A stretch of 64,000 bases of DNA from Luteimicrobium sp049844995 (GTDB lineage Bacteria > Actinomycetota > Actinomycetes > Actinomycetales > Cellulomonadaceae), in NCBI RefSeq assembly GCF_049844995.1, contig NZ_JBNCMC010000013.1, positions 1-64,000 of the forward strand. Direction: 5' to 3'. This document shows, piece after piece, positions 1-8,381 of this stretch. The translations under genes were made by a program, and so were the position numbers. The stretch's first letter is position 1, and every line of letters starts with the position of its first letter. Under the pieces are notes generated by a model that saw only the letters and a list, made by a program, of their open reading frames with translations, had not been told where the DNA came from and did no database searches.

Positions 1-67
1 AGCAACCCATCGAGGGTTAAAAATTGGCATTGACTATCAAGCACACTGTTGAGTTCTCAAGAAACGG
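1..67 (-). promoter_or_regulatory. rRNA operon leader with antitermination box
   Basis: On the minus strand this reads as the leader of a 16S rRNA transcript: a TTGAGAACTCAA core (complement of 49-60), followed by AACAGTGTGC and an AT-rich stretch. Mycobacterial and other actinobacterial rrn leaders carry a very similar sequence as the boxA-like Nus-factor antitermination region. A small hairpin with AACCC/GGGTT arms (4-8 and 14-18) sits at the window edge. The 16S gene should begin just left of position 1; it is not in the window. The element identity is recognition from memory of rrn leaders, the palindromic core is seen directly. Confidence 0.8.
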
Positions 68-115
68 ACGCTCACCCCGTTCCGGCCTTTCGACCTTCTC
101 CGTGGCGACTCCTGA

Positions 116-145
116 ATCTTATGCGCATCTCGCCGTCGCGATCAA
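116..145 (-). promoter_or_regulatory. rRNA operon promoter, proximal
   Basis: On the minus strand, TTGATC (140-145) and TAAGAT (116-121) are separated by 18 bp, a good sigma-70-type match. It lies about 55 bp upstream of the antitermination box and points leftward into the rrn leader. Multiple promoters are normal for rRNA operons. Confidence 0.6.
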
Positions 146-318
146 ATCCGCTGGATTTCGATCTGCTGGGCGGGATCCGAAGAAGATCCGTCCTCCACGT
201 AGCACCGAGGCACGCAAAATGCCCTGGAACTCTTGGTGAAGGGTTGCCCTCCCGTGGTGGACAGCCTCGCCGCTCTTCCGAGCCGGCTCGTCCGTCCCTC
301 TCTTCCGGGGGGATGACT

Positions 319-347
319 AGCGTAGCACCCTCCCGGGGCCGGCTCGA
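319..347 (-). promoter_or_regulatory. rRNA operon promoter, distal (candidate)
   Basis: On the minus strand, TCGAGC (342-347) and TACGCT (319-324) are separated by 17 bp. It points leftward toward the rrn leader and lies downstream of the acid phosphatase gene. It is a weaker -35 match than the proximal promoter, but TANNNT with a weak -35 is common in high-GC actinobacteria. Confidence 0.45.
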
Positions 348-409
348 CCACACCGGGAGTCCAGACGGGGCGAGCGTCTCGCGGCCGCCGGATGACGCCG
401 TCGTGCGGG

Positions 410-451
410 CCGTCGCGAGGCCCGGGCGCTCGGCCCGCGGCCCCGCGACGG
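410..451 (-). terminator. GC-rich hairpin after acid phosphatase
   Basis: Outer arms 410-421 and 440-451 pair at 11 of 12 positions, and an inner perfect stem (CGGGC 423-427, GCCCG 433-437) closes the loop. It starts 10 bp past the stop of the leftward acid phosphatase gene and would insulate it from the rrn promoters. There is no T-tract, as usual for actinobacteria. Confidence 0.5.
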
Positions 452-460
452 CGCCCACCC

Positions 461-2122
461 TCAGGGCAGGTAGTACGTCGGGTTGGGCAGCTTGATCGCG
501 CGGTCGGCGTGGCCGCCGATCAGGTCGGAGTACTGGTCCCCGAAGTTGGCCACGACGTCGTAGCCGCCGCCCGCCGCGGACTCCACGTGGGCACGGGTCT
601 GCGACTTGTACTCGATCGTCGTGCACCTGGCCGCCGCGCACGTCACGTACGACGGCTGCTGCGACGCCCCGACCCCGGTCCACTTGGTGTAGTAGTTCGC
701 TGCTGTGAAGCCCTGGTAGCCGACGGCCTGCAGGTTGCCGAGGGTGGCGGCCTTCTGGTCGTCGTTGCGGCCTGTGAGCCCGACGATCGTGCAGCCCGCC
801 CGCTGCGCCGTCGCGACGAGCGAGACCATGCCGGGCGTCGCGGCGAACTTCTCGGCCTGGACCCACACGTCCTGCTCGGCCGGGTCGAAGACGAACTTCA
901 TGTCCCCGACCTCCATGTCGTACGTCCACAGCGTCGTGTCGTCCGCGTCGAGCACGATCGCCGGGTTCCGGTGCAGCAGCCTGCCGACGGCGCACTGTGC
1001 GGCGACCTGCGGGGCGAGCCGCTGCGTCAGGCGCTTCATCTCCGTGAGGTACGGGGACGACGTCGTGCTGGCGAGGCCCGTGCCCGGGTCGCCGTAGTAC
1101 GTGGCGATCGTCTTCTTCACGGCGTCGATGTTGGGGATGCCCTCGCCGCCCTGGGTGAGCCCGCTCGACCCGTCCGGCTTCATCGTGAAGCGCGTGCGCG
1201 GCGCGAGCCGCGGCTCGTGCCTGCCCGGCAGGTCCGCGGACGGCAGGTAGTAGGTCGGGTTCGGCAGCTTGAGGGTGCGGTCGGCGTAGCCGCCCTGCAG
1301 GTCGGACCACTGGTCGCCCACGTTGAGCGTGATCGTGTACCCGAGGTCCTCGATGTGCTTGCGCGTGAGGGCCTTGTACTCGACCGTCGTGCACGACGCC
1401 GCCCGGCACGTGATGTACGACGGCTGCTGCGAGGCGCCCTTCCCGGTCCACTTGGTGTAGAAGTTCGCGGGTGTGAAGCCCCGGTAGCCCACCTTCTGCA
1501 GGTTCGCGACGGTCGCGGCCTTCTGGTCGTCGTTGCGGCCCGTCAGCCCGAAGATCGTGAAGCCCATCGCCTGCGCCGTGTTGACGAACCGCACCATCGA
1601 CGGCGTCGCCGGGAACTTCTGGCCCTGGACCCACACGTCCTGCTCGGCCGGGGTGAAGACGAACTTCATGTCCCCGACCTCCATGTCGTACGTCCACAGG
1701 GTCGTGTCGTCGGCGTCGAGGACGATCGCGGGCTTCTCGTGGTGGCGGCGCGCGTCGGCCAGGATCTTCGGCAGCTGCCGCAGCTCCTTCGCGACGATCG
1801 CGTCCATCTCGCCGATGTACGGCGACGTCGCCTTGTCGGCGATGCCCGTGCCCGGGTCGCCGTAGTAGGCGGCGATCGTCTTCTTCACCGAGTCGATGTT
1901 GGGGATGCCCTCGCCGCCCTGGGTGAGGCCGCTCGACCCGTCGGGCGCCATGGTGAAGTGAGTTCGCGGCGCGAGCTGCTGCGTGCTGCCCGACGACGGC
2001 CCCCCACCCGGGTGCCCGCCGCCGCCGTGCGCGGCGGCCGGCAGGACGCCGGCGCTGACGGTGAGACCGAGACCGACGGCCCCGGCGACGAACGTGCTGA
2101 CGATCCTGCGCGTACTGCTCAC
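461..2122 (-). CDS. secreted tandem-domain HAD acid phosphatase
   Basis: The 553-aa product has an N-terminal signal peptide (residues 1-31, ending in an AAA-H site) and two consecutive HAD-superfamily acid phosphatase domains, about residues 50-295 and 306-553. Each has the catalytic DxDxT motif in an identical LDADDTTLWTYDMEVGDMKFVF context (nucleophile Asp136 and Asp392) and the GLTGRNDDQKAAT motif downstream. It should hydrolyse phosphomonoesters outside the membrane. The two halves are roughly two-thirds identical by eye, so the gene arose by internal duplication; family members normally have one domain. The GTG start is preceded by GAGGGAG with good spacing. It is monocistronic, followed by a strong hairpin. 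Confidence 0.85.
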   Translation of the reverse strand: MSSTRRIVSTFVAGAVGLGLTVSAGVLPAAAHGGGGHPGGGPSSGSTQQLAPRTHFTMAPDGSSGLTQGGEGIPNIDSVKKTIAAYYGDPGTGIADKATSPYIGEMDAIVAKELRQLPKILADARRHHEKPAIVLDADDTTLWTYDMEVGDMKFVFTPAEQDVWVQGQKFPATPSMVRFVNTAQAMGFTIFGLTGRNDDQKAATVANLQKVGYRGFTPANFYTKWTGKGASQQPSYITCRAASCTTVEYKALTRKHIEDLGYTITLNVGDQWSDLQGGYADRTLKLPNPTYYLPSADLPGRHEPRLAPRTRFTMKPDGSSGLTQGGEGIPNIDAVKKTIATYYGDPGTGLASTTSSPYLTEMKRLTQRLAPQVAAQCAVGRLLHRNPAIVLDADDTTLWTYDMEVGDMKFVFDPAEQDVWVQAEKFAATPGMVSLVATAQRAGCTIVGLTGRNDDQKAATLGNLQAVGYQGFTAANYYTKWTGVGASQQPSYVTCAAARCTTIEYKSQTRAHVESAAGGGYDVVANFGDQYSDLIGGHADRAIKLPNPTYYLP

Positions 2123-2180
2123 GGGGGTCTCCCTCGGCTCGCGGCGATGCGGACCTTCGCGAACGTACCACCCGGTAACT

Positions 2181-4295
2181 TCACACGACAGACTCAGGGG
2201 CCCCCGATCTGCGCTCCTCGCGAGACAGCCGGCTGGGCCACCACATGGCCCGCCCGACGTCGAGGTTCAGGGCCGTGACCAGCACCGACCGGACGATCAG
2301 CGTGTCGAGCAGGACGCCGAACGCGACCGCGAAGCCGATCTCCGCGAACGCCACGAGCGGGAGCGTGCCGAGGGTCGCGAAGGTTCCCGCGAGGACCAGC
2401 CCCGCGGACGTGATCACGCCCCCGGTGGCTGCGAGCCCGACGAGCGCGCCGCGCCGGGTGCCGAGCCGCGCGGCCTCCTCGCGCACGCGCGTCATGAGGA
2501 AGATGTTGTAGTCGATCCCGAGCGCGACGAGGAAGACGAACACGAACAGCGGGAGCGACGGGTCCGCGCCCGCATACCCGAAGACGTGCTTGAAGAACAG
2601 GGCGCTGATGCCCAGCGCGGCCCCGAACGAGAGCACGACCGTGCCGATGAGGATGATCGGCGCCGTGATCGCCCGCAGCAGCAGCCCGAGGATCACGAAG
2701 ACGACGAGCAGGATCAGCGGGATGATCCGCTGGGTGTCCTGCCAGGACGCGTGCAGCACGTCCACGTTCACCGCCGTCGTCCCGCCGACCTTCGCGTCGG
2801 CGTCCGGCACCGCGTGCACGGCGTCGCGCACCCGGTCGATCGTGTCGTACGCAGCCTGGGAGTCGGGGGCCGAGGTGAGCGTGCCCTCCAGGTACGCCAC
2901 GCCGCCCTTGACCACGGGTCTCGTCACGCTCGACGCGTCGATGCCGTCGGTGCCCGCGAACGCGGTGCGGACGGCCGCCACCGTGGCGTCGGCGTCCGCG
3001 CCGGTCGCGTCCGCGATCACCACGACGGGCTGGCCCGAGCCCCCCGGGAAGTGCTGCTGCAGCACCTCCTGGCCCTCGACCGACGCCTGCGTGCCGCGGA
3101 ACGACTCCGCGGTCGACAGCCCGGTCGCGTCGAGCTGGGTCACCCCGAGGCAGGCGACGGCGAGCAGCGCCGACGTCACCGCCCAGGTGCGGCGAGGGCC
3201 ACGCGCGATGCGCCGTCCGACGTGCGCCCAGACGCCCGTCTCGGTCGGTTCCGCCTGGCCCTCGTGCGGGACGCGCGGCCAGAACACCCACCGCCCGCAC
3301 ACGACGAGGATCGCCGGGAGCAGCGTGAGCATGACGAGCAGCGCGACGACGATGCCGATCGCCGCGACCGGCCCCAGCCCGCTCGTCGAGCTCATCTGCG
3401 CGACCAGGAGGCACAGCATCCCGAGCGCCACGGTCGCACCCGAGGCCACGATCGCCGGCGACGCGCGGTGCAGGGCGCGGCCCATGGCGTCGCGACGGTC
3501 GCTGTGACGGCGGAGCTCCTCCCGGTAGCGCGCGACCAGGAGGAGGGCGTAGTCCGTCCCCGCCCCGAAGACCAGGACCGTGAGGATGCCGGCGGACTGC
3601 GCGTTGACCGTGAGTCCCGCGTTGTCCGCGAGCAGGTAGATCACCGCCTGCGAGACCGTGAGCGCGACCCCCGCCGACAGCACGGGGAGCAGCCACAGGA
3701 TGGGGCTGCGGTACGTGAGGAGCAGGATCACGATCACCACGCCCGCCGCCGCGAAGAGCAGCGTCGACTCGATCCCCTCGAACGCCTTCGCGGAGTCCGC
3801 CGCCTGACCGGCCGGGCCGGCGACGTAGGCCGTCAGTCCCGGCGGGCCGTCGTCGGCGACCTGACGCAGCTCCGCCACGGCGTCGGGCGCCTTGTTCCAG
3901 CCGTCCGGGCCGAGGTCCAGCGGGACGACGACCTGCGCGGCCTCACGGTCCTTCGACGGGATCGGGCCCACGACCTCGCCGCCGAGGTCGTCGCGCTGCT
4001 CGAACGTCTGCGCGTCCCTGGCCACGGCGGCGAGGTCCGTCGGCGCGAGCGCGCCGCCGTCGGCGCGCACGTAGACGATGACCGCCGGGAGGGTGTTCGG
4101 GTCGGTGAACCGGGCGGTGACGTCGAGGACCTGCGTCGACTCGGCCGCGGACGGCAACCAGGTCTTGGCGTCGTTCGACTGGACGTCGGACAGCTTGCCG
4201 GCGAGCGGGCCGAGCGCCGCGAGGACGACGATCCAGAAGCCGATCACGGCCCATGCCGTCCAGCGGTGGGTGATCCACGAGGAGATCCGGGGCAC
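2181..4295 (-). CDS. MmpL-family RND transporter
   Basis: This 704-aa membrane protein has the MMPL layout: TM1 at about 14-34, an extracytoplasmic loop (35-175), a block of five TMs (about 176-335), a second loop, and a final TM block. The GTDYALLLVARYREE signature (about 246-260) and a matching LGIDYNIFLMTRVREE in the second half are the proton-relay TM4 and TM10 segments of MmpL/RND pumps. It probably exports lipids, drugs or small metabolites using the proton gradient. I start it at GTG 4295 because TM1 follows directly; a TTCACA/CAGACT promoter 17 bp apart ends 6 nt before this GTG, suggesting a leaderless mRNA. The open frame further upstream has no transporter character. No regulator is adjacent on this strand. 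Confidence 0.85.
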   Translation of the reverse strand: MPRISSWITHRWTAWAVIGFWIVVLAALGPLAGKLSDVQSNDAKTWLPSAAESTQVLDVTARFTDPNTLPAVIVYVRADGGALAPTDLAAVARDAQTFEQRDDLGGEVVGPIPSKDREAAQVVVPLDLGPDGWNKAPDAVAELRQVADDGPPGLTAYVAGPAGQAADSAKAFEGIESTLLFAAAGVVIVILLLTYRSPILWLLPVLSAGVALTVSQAVIYLLADNAGLTVNAQSAGILTVLVFGAGTDYALLLVARYREELRRHSDRRDAMGRALHRASPAIVASGATVALGMLCLLVAQMSSTSGLGPVAAIGIVVALLVMLTLLPAILVVCGRWVFWPRVPHEGQAEPTETGVWAHVGRRIARGPRRTWAVTSALLAVACLGVTQLDATGLSTAESFRGTQASVEGQEVLQQHFPGGSGQPVVVIADATGADADATVAAVRTAFAGTDGIDASSVTRPVVKGGVAYLEGTLTSAPDSQAAYDTIDRVRDAVHAVPDADAKVGGTTAVNVDVLHASWQDTQRIIPLILLVVFVILGLLLRAITAPIILIGTVVLSFGAALGISALFFKHVFGYAGADPSLPLFVFVFLVALGIDYNIFLMTRVREEAARLGTRRGALVGLAATGGVITSAGLVLAGTFATLGTLPLVAFAEIGFAVAFGVLLDTLIVRSVLVTALNLDVGRAMWWPSRLSREERRSGAPESVV

Positions 4296-4433
4296 CCGAC
4301 CAGTCTGTGACGTCGCTGTGCCCGTGTGAAGCCCGGGAGCACCTGGATCACCCCCCGAGATTCGGTGGCCCGCTCGGGGGCGGGCCGCCCGGTGGAGATG
4401 CGGGGCCCGCGCGTCGGGCGCACCGTGGACGCC

Positions 4434-5453
4434 ATGACCGACCGACGACGACGCCCGGTCCGCAGGGCGACCACCCTCCTTGCCGCCCTCCTCGTGGTCG
4501 CGCTGGCCGCTGCGGCCCCCGTGCTCGTCGGGCCCGCGCTCCTCGGCCCGGGCGGTGCGGCGCAGGCCGCCACGACGTTCCGGTCCCCGCTCAAGGCCGA
4601 GACGTTCTACACGTCGTCGATGTACGGACCCCGGTGCCTGCCCGTCGCGAACGCGAGCGCGTGGCACCCCGCGATCGACCTGGAGGCGCAGAACAAGGCC
4701 CCCATCTACGCCGTCGTGGGCGGGACGGTCACCCACGCCGTCAACCCGAAGAACGGCAACGCGGGCTACGTCATGGTCAAGAGCTCGGTGGGCGGCGTCC
4801 GGTACGACGTCGTCTACGTGCACATGGCCAAGGCGACGCAGTACGTGCGCGCGGGGAAGAAGGTCAAGGCCGGGCAGAGGATCGCGCTCGTCGGCTCGTC
4901 CGGCCCGGCCACGAGCCCCAACCTGCACCTCGAGGTCTGGAAGGGCGGGTACGGCAAGACCCACATCAACCCGAGCACCTGGCTGGGGGCGCACGGGGTG
5001 AGCATCGCGCGGGCCCGGATCTTCGACCAGGGCGTGAGGACGCCGACGAGCTGCACCTACTACGTGACGGCCAGCCGGCTCAACATCCGCTCGGGCCCGT
5101 CCACCGGGTACCGCGTCCTCAAGACCGTCTCGCGCAACACAAAGATGATCTCCAAGCCGGGCAAGAAGACGAACAACTTCGTGCCCGTCACCGTCGGGTC
5201 GACGAAGGGCTGGGCCAGCGCCGCGTACGTCTCGCCCACGAAGGTCGGGTCGTCCGGCACCACCAAGGTCACGTACGTGGTCACCCACGACACGTGGATG
5301 CGCACCGGCCCGTCGACGGGCTACAAGCACGTGAAGGCCGTCAGGAAGGGCACCCGGATCACGGTTGTGTACGCGCACATCAAGCACTCGCGCGACGTGT
5401 CGGTCGGGGGCAAGCGGGGCTTCCTGCTCGACACGCGGCTGCGGCGCGCCTGA
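4434..5453 (+). CDS. secreted M23-like protein with two SH3 domains
   Basis: The 339-aa protein has a signal peptide (about 1-45, AQA-A site), a LytM/M23 peptidase domain (about 50-170), and two SH3b domains (about 208-268 and 278-336) with the LNIRSGPSTGYRVL and TWMRTGPSTGYKHV motifs that bind cell wall. Zinc ligands His78 and Asp82 (HPAID) and His165 are present, as is the catalytic-site His130 (YVHM). The usual HxH, HLHFE in the family, reads NLHLE, so the first His of the pair is Asn163. That residue is normally a catalytic base, so the enzyme may be impaired or act as a wall-binding regulator. The start at ATG 4434 places the basic signal-peptide N-terminus first; GTG 4326 and ATG 4398 are alternatives. 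Confidence 0.8.
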   Translation: MTDRRRRPVRRATTLLAALLVVALAAAAPVLVGPALLGPGGAAQAATTFRSPLKAETFYTSSMYGPRCLPVANASAWHPAIDLEAQNKAPIYAVVGGTVTHAVNPKNGNAGYVMVKSSVGGVRYDVVYVHMAKATQYVRAGKKVKAGQRIALVGSSGPATSPNLHLEVWKGGYGKTHINPSTWLGAHGVSIARARIFDQGVRTPTSCTYYVTASRLNIRSGPSTGYRVLKTVSRNTKMISKPGKKTNNFVPVTVGSTKGWASAAYVSPTKVGSSGTTKVTYVVTHDTWMRTGPSTGYKHVKAVRKGTRITVVYAHIKHSRDVSVGGKRGFLLDTRLRRA

Positions 5454-5454
5454 G

Positions 5455-5478
5455 CGCCGCCGTCAGAGACAGGCGGCG
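5455..5478. terminator. bidirectional hairpin between convergent genes
   Basis: Perfect 7-bp arms CGCCGCC (5455-5461) and GGCGGCG (5472-5478) enclose a 10-nt loop that contains the stop codon of the leftward XRE gene. It lies directly after the M23 gene stop, so it can serve both convergent genes. Confidence 0.45.
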
Positions 5479-6368
5479 AGGGCCTCGCGCCGCGCGTCGG
5501 GCGACAGGAGCCGCTCGAGCTTCTCCTGCGTGCCCGTGCCGGGCACCGGGTTGTGGAGCACGAGCGACAGGTCCGGCCGCGCCGGAACCTGGAGCTGCGT
5601 CGCCTCGATGTAGAGGGTGCCGAGCACCGGGTGCTCGAGCTCCTTCGCGAGGAAGCCCGGCGAGGCGACGTCGTGCCGGCCCCAGCGCTCGACGAACTCC
5701 GGGCTGACCGCGCTCAGCTGCTCCACGACCGCGGCGAAGCCGTCGTCCCCGGGGTTCGCCGTGCACGCCGCCCGGAACTGCGCGACGACGGCGTCCGCGT
5801 TCACCTCCCAGTTCCGCGCCCGCCCGCGGTACAGGTCGTCCGTGAAGAACGTGACGAGGCAGTTCTGGGGCGTGTCCGGGCGCATGCCGAGCACCACGGC
5901 CGACGCCTCGTTGTACATCACGCAGTTCCAGTACCGGTCCATGACGTGCGCGGGGTACGGAAGCCACGAGTCGAGCAGCCGCATGAGCCCCTCGCCGACG
6001 CCGCGGGCGTCGCCGTCGACCTCCGCCGCCGGCGGGTTCAGTCCCGCGAGCGCGTACAGGTGCCGGCGCTCCGCACTCGAGAGCAACAGGACGCGCGCCA
6101 CCGCGTCGAGCACCTGCGGCGAGACCTGGATGTCCCGGCCCTGCTCGAGCCACTGGTACCAGGACGCCCCGACGCCCGCGAGCACCGCGACCTCCTCGCG
6201 CCGCAGACCGGGGGTGCGTCGGCGCCCGGCGTCGGGCAGCCCGACGTCGGCAGGGCTCACACGGGCACGACGCGTGCGCAGGAAGTCCCGCAGCTCGGCG
6301 CGCCGCGCCGCAGGGGCCCCGGGCCCCGACGCGCTCGGTACGGGACGTACCTCGACCAGCTCGGCCAT
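5463..6368 (-). CDS. XRE regulator with MmyB-like ligand domain
   Basis: The 301-aa protein has an N-terminal helix-turn-helix (about 25-92, with RRTPGLRREEVAVLAGVGASWYQWLEQGRD split across helices) and a C-terminal MmyB-like ligand-binding domain (about 110-290). This family typically senses a small hydrophobic ligand and controls a divergent gene. Here the neighbour is an MFS exporter starting 95 bp away, with a dyad in the gap, so it most likely represses that exporter and itself. The ATG at 6368 has GGGGGAG 6 nt upstream. It is convergent with the M23 gene. Confidence 0.82.
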   Translation of the reverse strand: MAELVEVRPVPSASGPGAPAARRAELRDFLRTRRARVSPADVGLPDAGRRRTPGLRREEVAVLAGVGASWYQWLEQGRDIQVSPQVLDAVARVLLLSSAERRHLYALAGLNPPAAEVDGDARGVGEGLMRLLDSWLPYPAHVMDRYWNCVMYNEASAVVLGMRPDTPQNCLVTFFTDDLYRGRARNWEVNADAVVAQFRAACTANPGDDGFAAVVEQLSAVSPEFVERWGRHDVASPGFLAKELEHPVLGTLYIEATQLQVPARPDLSLVLHNPVPGTGTQEKLERLLSPDARREALAACL

Positions 6369-6395
6369 GCCTGCTCCCCCTCGTGGTGCGACTGC

Positions 6396-6414
6396 CTGGT
6401 GGTGCGGCCACCAG
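6396..6414. promoter_or_regulatory. candidate operator, XRE/MFS divergent region
   Basis: Perfect inverted repeat CTGGTGG-N5-CCACCAG in the 95-bp gap between the divergent XRE regulator and MFS exporter. Its position fits an operator controlling both genes; binding is inferred. Confidence 0.5.
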
Positions 6415-6463
6415 CATAAGCGGAGGCTCCCCACGGATGTCGGCGGAGCCCGAGGCTCGGAGC

Positions 6464-7948
6464 ATGGCAACCGAGACCCTCACCACCGACGAGGCCCGCA
6501 CGGCCGGCCCGTCGCCCCGCCCGGACCCGACGCGGCCCGACCCGACCCGCTTCGCCCGGCGCGAGCTCCTCGTCCTCGTCGTCCTGTGCGCGGCGCAGTT
6601 CATGGTCGCCCTCGACTTCTCGATCCTCAACGTCGCGCTGCCGACCATCGGCACCGACCTGGCGATGTCGCCGTCCACCCTCCAGTGGGCGATCACCGCG
6701 TTCGCTCTCCCCTCCGGCGGCTTCCTCCTGCTCCTCGGCCGGACCGGCGACCTGTTCGGCCGCCGGCGGCTCTTCCTCGGCGGGCTCGCCCTCTTCGGCG
6801 CCGCGTCGCTCGTCGCGACCCTCGCCCCGACGCCCACCGTGTTCCTCGTCGGACGGGCGCTGCAGGGCGTCGGCGCCGCCGCGATCGTCCCCACCGCGAT
6901 GGCGCTGCTCACCACGACCTTCGAGGAGGGCCCCCGCCGGGCACGTGCGCTGGGCGTCGCCGGCACGCTGCTCTCCCTCGGCTTCACCGTCGGCATGGTC
7001 CTGGGCGGCGTCCTCACCGACACCCTCGGGTGGCGCTCGACGATGGCGATCCTCGCCGTCGCCACGGTGGTCGTCCTGCCGCTCGCACGGCTGTTCCTGC
7101 ACGAGTCCCGGCACGAGGGCCCGAACCGTCCGCGCCTCGACGTCCCCGGCGCCGTCACGGTGACCGGCGGCCTGCTCGCCGTCATCTACGCGCTGTCGAC
7201 GGCGGCGGCGCACGGCTTCGGCCACCCCGACGTGCTCGTCGCGCTCGGGGTGGGCGCCGCGCTGCTCGTCGCGTTCGTCGTCGTCGAGTCGCGCACCCGC
7301 CAGCCGCTCGTGTCGCTGCCGCTGCTGCGGCGGCGCACCGTCGCCTGGGGGAACCTCGGAGGGCTCGTGACGTTCTCCATGATGAGCACGGTCGTGTTCG
7401 TCCTGACCCTGTACCTGCAGGACGTGCTCGGGCTCGACGCGTTCCGGACGGGCCTCGTGTTCGGCGTGCAGGGCGTGCTGTCCGTGGCTGCGGGCGTCGT
7501 CGCGCCGCGCTTCGTCGGACGGTTCGGCGCACCACGCACGCTCGTCGGCGCGCTGGTCGGGCAGGGGCTGTTCGTGGCGGGTCTGCTCACGCTCGGCACC
7601 GGTAGCGGGTCCGTCTGGCTGGCCGTCGCCGGCGTCTCGGTCGCGTCCGCCTGCCACCTCGGCGCGATCATCTCCTACGGCGTGACCGCTACCTCGGGTG
7701 TGGCCGACCACCAGCAGGGCCTCGTCACAGGCCTCGTCACCACCACGCAGCAGGTCGGGATCACCGTCGGCATCCCGCTCCTCGGGGTCCTCGCCACCAC
7801 CGCCCCGAGCCTGGAGCGCGGCGTCCACCTCGTGCTCGCGCTCGACGCGGCGATCGTCCTCGTGGCGGCCGTCGTCGTGGGCCTCGGGCTGCGGGTGTGG
7901 CAGCCCGCGGGCGTGCGCGGCGCGGAGGCGGCGGCGGCCACCGCCTGA
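6464..7948 (+). CDS. DHA2-type MFS drug:H+ antiporter
   Basis: The 494-aa protein has about 14 TM segments, starting at residue 34, and the MFS motif A (GRTGDLFGRRR, about 92-102) after TM2, with the LDFSILNVALPTIG segment of TM1 typical of EmrB/QacA-type exporters. It should expel drugs or toxic metabolites with proton exchange. The N-terminus contains a PDPTR-PDPTR repeat. ATG 6437 (MSAEPEARS) with GGAGG upstream is an alternative start; 6464 is kept because TM1 is still preceded by a full cytoplasmic tail. The divergent XRE gene is its likely regulator. Confidence 0.85.
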   Translation: MATETLTTDEARTAGPSPRPDPTRPDPTRFARRELLVLVVLCAAQFMVALDFSILNVALPTIGTDLAMSPSTLQWAITAFALPSGGFLLLLGRTGDLFGRRRLFLGGLALFGAASLVATLAPTPTVFLVGRALQGVGAAAIVPTAMALLTTTFEEGPRRARALGVAGTLLSLGFTVGMVLGGVLTDTLGWRSTMAILAVATVVVLPLARLFLHESRHEGPNRPRLDVPGAVTVTGGLLAVIYALSTAAAHGFGHPDVLVALGVGAALLVAFVVVESRTRQPLVSLPLLRRRTVAWGNLGGLVTFSMMSTVVFVLTLYLQDVLGLDAFRTGLVFGVQGVLSVAAGVVAPRFVGRFGAPRTLVGALVGQGLFVAGLLTLGTGSGSVWLAVAGVSVASACHLGAIISYGVTATSGVADHQQGLVTGLVTTTQQVGITVGIPLLGVLATTAPSLERGVHLVLALDAAIVLVAAVVVGLGLRVWQPAGVRGAEAAAATA

Positions 7949-7992
7949 CTCGAGGCGGTCCCACGTCGCACGAGCCCTCCATCCGGGGGTGC

Positions 7993-8026
7993 GTGCCGCC
8001 TCCCCGCCCGGGCGGGGAGGCGGCAC
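7993..8026. promoter_or_regulatory. perfect 34-bp palindrome before small gene
   Basis: Bases 7993-8009 and 8010-8026 are exact reverse complements with no spacer. The right arm contains GGGGAGG, the only Shine-Dalgarno-like sequence for the gene starting at 8036. It could be a dimeric repressor site, an RNA hairpin that hides the ribosome site, or the terminator of the upstream MFS gene; it has no T-tract. Confidence 0.6.
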
Positions 8027-8035
8027 ACTGGCCCG

Positions 8036-8350
8036 ATGGACATCCACGACCTCACCGCCGCCCTCGACACCGTCCTCGGCCCCGCCGCCGTCGCGATGCT
8101 CGCCGGGTCGACCCGGACCGGCGAGGCGGTCGAGTGGGCCGCCGACTCGGGCCCCCGCCCCGCCCACGAGAGCGAGATGCGGCTGCGCATCGCGTACTCG
8201 ACGTGGAAGGAGCTCTCGGCCACGCGCGACGAAGAGGCCGCCCGCGCGTGGTTCCGCGCCCCGCTCGACGAGCTCGACGGCGACACACCGTTGGCCGCCC
8301 TCGCCGACGACCGCGGCGACCAGGTCCTGCGCGCAGCCGCGGCGGCCTGA
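8036..8350 (+). CDS. small MbcA/ParS-like (DUF2384-type) protein
   Basis: This 104-aa soluble protein has a C-terminal half (about 48-104) with the pattern LRIAYSTWKEL ... RAWFRAPLDELDGDTPLAALADDRGDQVLRAA. It resembles the C-terminal domain of MbcA/ParS/Xre antitoxins, where the WF..P.LdG.tPl..L segment contacts a RES-domain toxin. No RES toxin or other toxin gene is adjacent, so it may be an orphan or act on a distant partner. A perfect palindrome ends 9 nt before its ATG, which would fit autoregulation. The family call is from pattern recognition and is tentative. Confidence 0.55.
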   Translation: MDIHDLTAALDTVLGPAAVAMLAGSTRTGEAVEWAADSGPRPAHESEMRLRIAYSTWKELSATRDEEAARAWFRAPLDELDGDTPLAALADDRGDQVLRAAAAA

Positions 8351-8381
8351 CTCCCGGGCGGCAGCGAGCGAAGGGAGGTCG

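Noticed and set aside
1..460. Small open frames at the left edge (24-495)
   Set aside because: They overlap the rRNA leader and promoters, change register with no ribosome site and have no protein-like composition.
2181..5387. A 1,068-residue N-terminal extension of the MmpL protein
   Set aside because: The extra 364 residues run antisense through the M23 gene and show no transporter or signal features; GTG 4295 directly precedes TM1.
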